Below, one piece after another: positions 62,496 to 64,000 of a stretch of DNA of 64,000 bases (the first letter of the stretch is position 1; every line of letters starts with the position of its first letter). The stretch is from the NCBI RefSeq assembly GCF_002218085.1, contig NZ_BDUC01000010.1, forward strand, positions 229,577-293,576, read 5' to 3'. The notes beneath the pieces are model-generated. The model did no database searches. It saw only the letters and a list, made by a program, of their open reading frames with translations, and was not told the origin of the DNA. Both the position numbers and the translations under genes were made by a program. This DNA comes from Tolypothrix sp. NIES-4075. GTDB lineage: Bacteria; Cyanobacteriota; Cyanobacteriia; Cyanobacteriales; Nostocaceae.

Positions 62496-63326
62496 ATGAG
62501 TAATAATCATAAATTAAAATATTTATCTCTAGCGTATTGTGCGTATCTCGCATTAACAATATATTGGGACGTTCACTATACCGGACCAGTGCAATTCTTG
62601 GGAGAAATGCAGATGAGTATATTTGGTAAGCAGTGGCAAGCTGTAAATTTGCTCATCCTTAATCTTCCAGTTATATGGTTCATAACTTATTTACGTAATC
62701 GAGTTCAAAGCCAAAATCCAGATAGAGAATTTTCTCCTAAGTGGAATGTAATTGATGATTTGACAAATAACCGACTTCTAAAAAATGCGCTCAGACCGAT
62801 AATTATTTTAATTATTGGGCTTATTATGCTAAATATTACATTAGCGCAATCATTCGGCAAAGATATCGGTACGATTAGCATCGCTCAACTAACTTCCGGC
62901 AAAATTGCCGAACACAGTTTTTATGCCAATATTTCAGGCTATCCAGATCCCAATGTGTTAGTAACACAAAAAGGCAATAGAATGCCTAGAGTCTATATTG
63001 CATTGAGAGAGAACTCTCAATCGAACACCCCCGTTCATCTGATTATTTCATTAGACAAGGATAATATTGAACAGTATGTTCACAAAGATCCAAATAGTGA
63101 AACAGTAACAGTGAGTGGATTTGTGACTGAGGGTGGAGAAGGAGAAGTGAGAACGTGGTTAGAGAAGCAAGGAGTAGCTATTGACGACAGTTACTGGACT
63201 ATCGTCCCTAAAGTTAATCTGAGTAGCCGCAGTAGTGCGAAATATTTTTCGGTATTTATAGCTATTGCTTTTATCAGTTTAGCCGCTTTTATCTTTTATA
63301 GAGATCGCAAAGAACAAACAGCATAG
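62496..63326 (+). CDS. multi-pass membrane protein of unknown function
   Basis: A 276-residue protein. Transmembrane helices are at the N-terminus (YLSLAYCAYLALTIYW; LLILNLPVIWFITYLR; IIILIIGLIMLNITLAQ) and a single one at the end (FSVFIAIAFISLAAFIFYR), framing a soluble domain of about 110 residues (GKIAEHSFYANISGYPDPNV; VTVSGFVTEGGEGEVRTWLE). No Cys or metal motif is seen. I do not recognise a family. It reads alone, downstream of the transposase remnant. Confidence 0.6.
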   Translation: MSNNHKLKYLSLAYCAYLALTIYWDVHYTGPVQFLGEMQMSIFGKQWQAVNLLILNLPVIWFITYLRNRVQSQNPDREFSPKWNVIDDLTNNRLLKNALRPIIILIIGLIMLNITLAQSFGKDIGTISIAQLTSGKIAEHSFYANISGYPDPNVLVTQKGNRMPRVYIALRENSQSNTPVHLIISLDKDNIEQYVHKDPNSETVTVSGFVTEGGEGEVRTWLEKQGVAIDDSYWTIVPKVNLSSRSSAKYFSVFIAIAFISLAAFIFYRDRKEQTA

Positions 63327-63473
63327 CTGAATGTCGTGCGTTAGAGAAGCGACTTTTAACGGGGGTAAATGAGCAATCGAACTCTACACGAAGAGGTGGT
63401 GTAGTTGCAGGTAAGCGACGGTGATTAGTTGCTTGCTCGTATGAATAAGCAATAGACATCTCCAGAAAAGAAT

Positions 63474-63501
63474 GTAGAGACGCGAAATTTCGCGTCTCTA
63501 C
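63474..63501. repeat. 28-bp palindrome in intergenic DNA
   Basis: GTAGAGACGCGAAA and TTTCGCGTCTCTAC form a perfect dyad with the same arms as the NRPS inserts. Confidence 0.95.
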
Positions 63502-63658
63502 AAAAGTTTCGGGTAAGGCATAATTCATTTATGGAGATGTCTAATATTAATCAGAGTTGGTTCAGCAAATTCTGAACCTAACAACAGTAATACAGTAATA
63601 TAGATGCGGTAAGTTTTGATTCATGATAAAGTAAATAAATTTATGTGCCCCAAGTTTT

Positions 63659-63823
63659 ATGTTGCCTAAACCCAAAAAGCGTTGGACACCTTCACTCTGG
63701 GCAAGTTGGAAGCCCTTTGGTATTGGCGAACAATACCCCAATAACTATTGGGAAGTGCGAAAAAAAGACTTATACCAAGCTTTTTCTGTTTTAAACCACT
63801 TTTACTACTTATTTGCTACTTAA
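63659..63823 (+). pseudogene. N-terminal stub of a YdeP/FdhF-like molybdopterin oxidoreductase
   Basis: An ATG opens 54 codons. The first 33 read MLPKPKKRWTPSLWASWKPF and GIGEQYPNNYWEV, the conserved beginning of cyanobacterial FdhF/YdeP-family oxidoreductases, proteins of about 750 residues. The rest (RKKDLYQAFSVLNHFYYLFA) is unrelated and ends at TAA. No iron-sulfur or Mo-pterin motif follows, so only the first exported or structural lead remains. The call rests on a 33-residue match. Confidence 0.5.
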
Positions 63824-63901
63824 TTCCGCGTAAATAGATCTTTATTTGGCGATCGCAGCTACGAACCAGGCTACTCAGATGCTACTCAATTTCAGAAATT
63901 A

Positions 63902-64000
63902 CTAGAGTGAATCCCCAGACCGTTTGTTCGCCTCAGGTAAAAGTTGACCGAGGTATCCACCAATACCAATTTTTGCTAAATCTCCGAATGTTGGACGAAA
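63902..64000 (-). CDS. partial gene entering from the right edge
   Basis: On the minus strand a frame open to the window edge gives FRPTFGDLAKIGIGGYLGQL then LPEANKRSGDSL and TAG. The composition is protein-like (amphipathic GDLAKIGIGGYLGQLL). The length available is 32 residues, so no function can be assigned; a chance frame is possible. Confidence 0.4.
   Translation of the reverse strand, partial: FRPTFGDLAKIGIGGYLGQLLPEANKRSGDSL

Noticed and set aside
62260..62499. 79-codon frame as a real gene
   Set aside because: Only the first part resembles a transposase end, and it needs a frameshift to join the rest; treated as a remnant.

Overview
The window looks like chromosome of a filamentous, probably heterocyst-forming cyanobacterium (Nostocales). 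The evidence is the very dense HIP1 octamer GCGATCGC, the STRR-type short tandem repeats between genes (GGTAAT/CCAATTA runs, CAACTATCAACT runs, GGAGACAA runs), the PEP-CTERM proteins, the XisH/XisI pair, DICT-domain and giant Ser/Thr-His hybrid kinases, and non-ribosomal peptide synthetases (NRPSs). No rRNA, tRNA or classical CRISPR array was recognised.

Region 1 (0.2-24.2 kb): two PEP-CTERM proteins (one a ModA-like binding protein) precede a dispersed NRPS locus. Three minus-strand NRPS genes are present: TubC-C-A-MT-PCP (2296-7023), C-A-PCP (8414-11734) and C-A-PCP-TE (20011-24153). An alpha/beta hydrolase and two large sensor kinases on the plus strand lie between them. Specificity codes read by eye suggest Leu (N-methylated), Ile/Val-like and an aromatic residue, so a small hydrophobic N-methylated peptide is inferred. 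Gene order is not collinear because the thioesterase gene lies upstream, and no C-less loading module is present.

Region 2 (24.4-38.2 kb): a Uma2-type nuclease, a giant alpha-2-macroglobulin lipoprotein that lacks the thioester, and a divergent penicillin-binding protein 1C whose start lies in a tandemly duplicated repeat. A 53-residue basic protein, a Ser/Thr kinase and a DUF697 GTPase follow.

Region 3 (38.2-56.3 kb) is the accessory part. A helicase gene is split by a complete IS607-family element carrying a divergent TnpB. Around it are two unusual histidine kinases, a SAM hydroxide adenosyltransferase-like protein, a haem-oxygenase-fold protein and a methyltransferase. Further along are a broken toxin-antitoxin pair, XisH (nonsense mutated) with XisI, a HAD phosphatase, NurA, HigB with a HigA that carries a long C-terminal extension, and a tandem-repeat block framed by 34-bp inverted repeats.

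Region 4 (56.3-64 kb) is metabolic and housekeeping: sucrose-phosphate phosphatase, ruvA and bioF in one direction, a secreted small protein, class I fructose-bisphosphate aldolase, an ICMT-like membrane protein and a membrane protein of unknown function. Decayed fragments of a transposase and of a YdeP-like oxidoreductase are also present.

The most striking feature is repeat DNA living inside genes. A 25-28 bp palindrome (GTAGAGACGCG...CGCGTCTCTAC) sits in frame in all three NRPS genes and in pbpC. Other cyanobacterial repeats sit in frame in the hybrid kinase, the DICT kinase, NRPS 3 and the alpha-2-macroglobulin. Positions and motifs were read by eye; functional names rest on recognised motifs, not on database searches.
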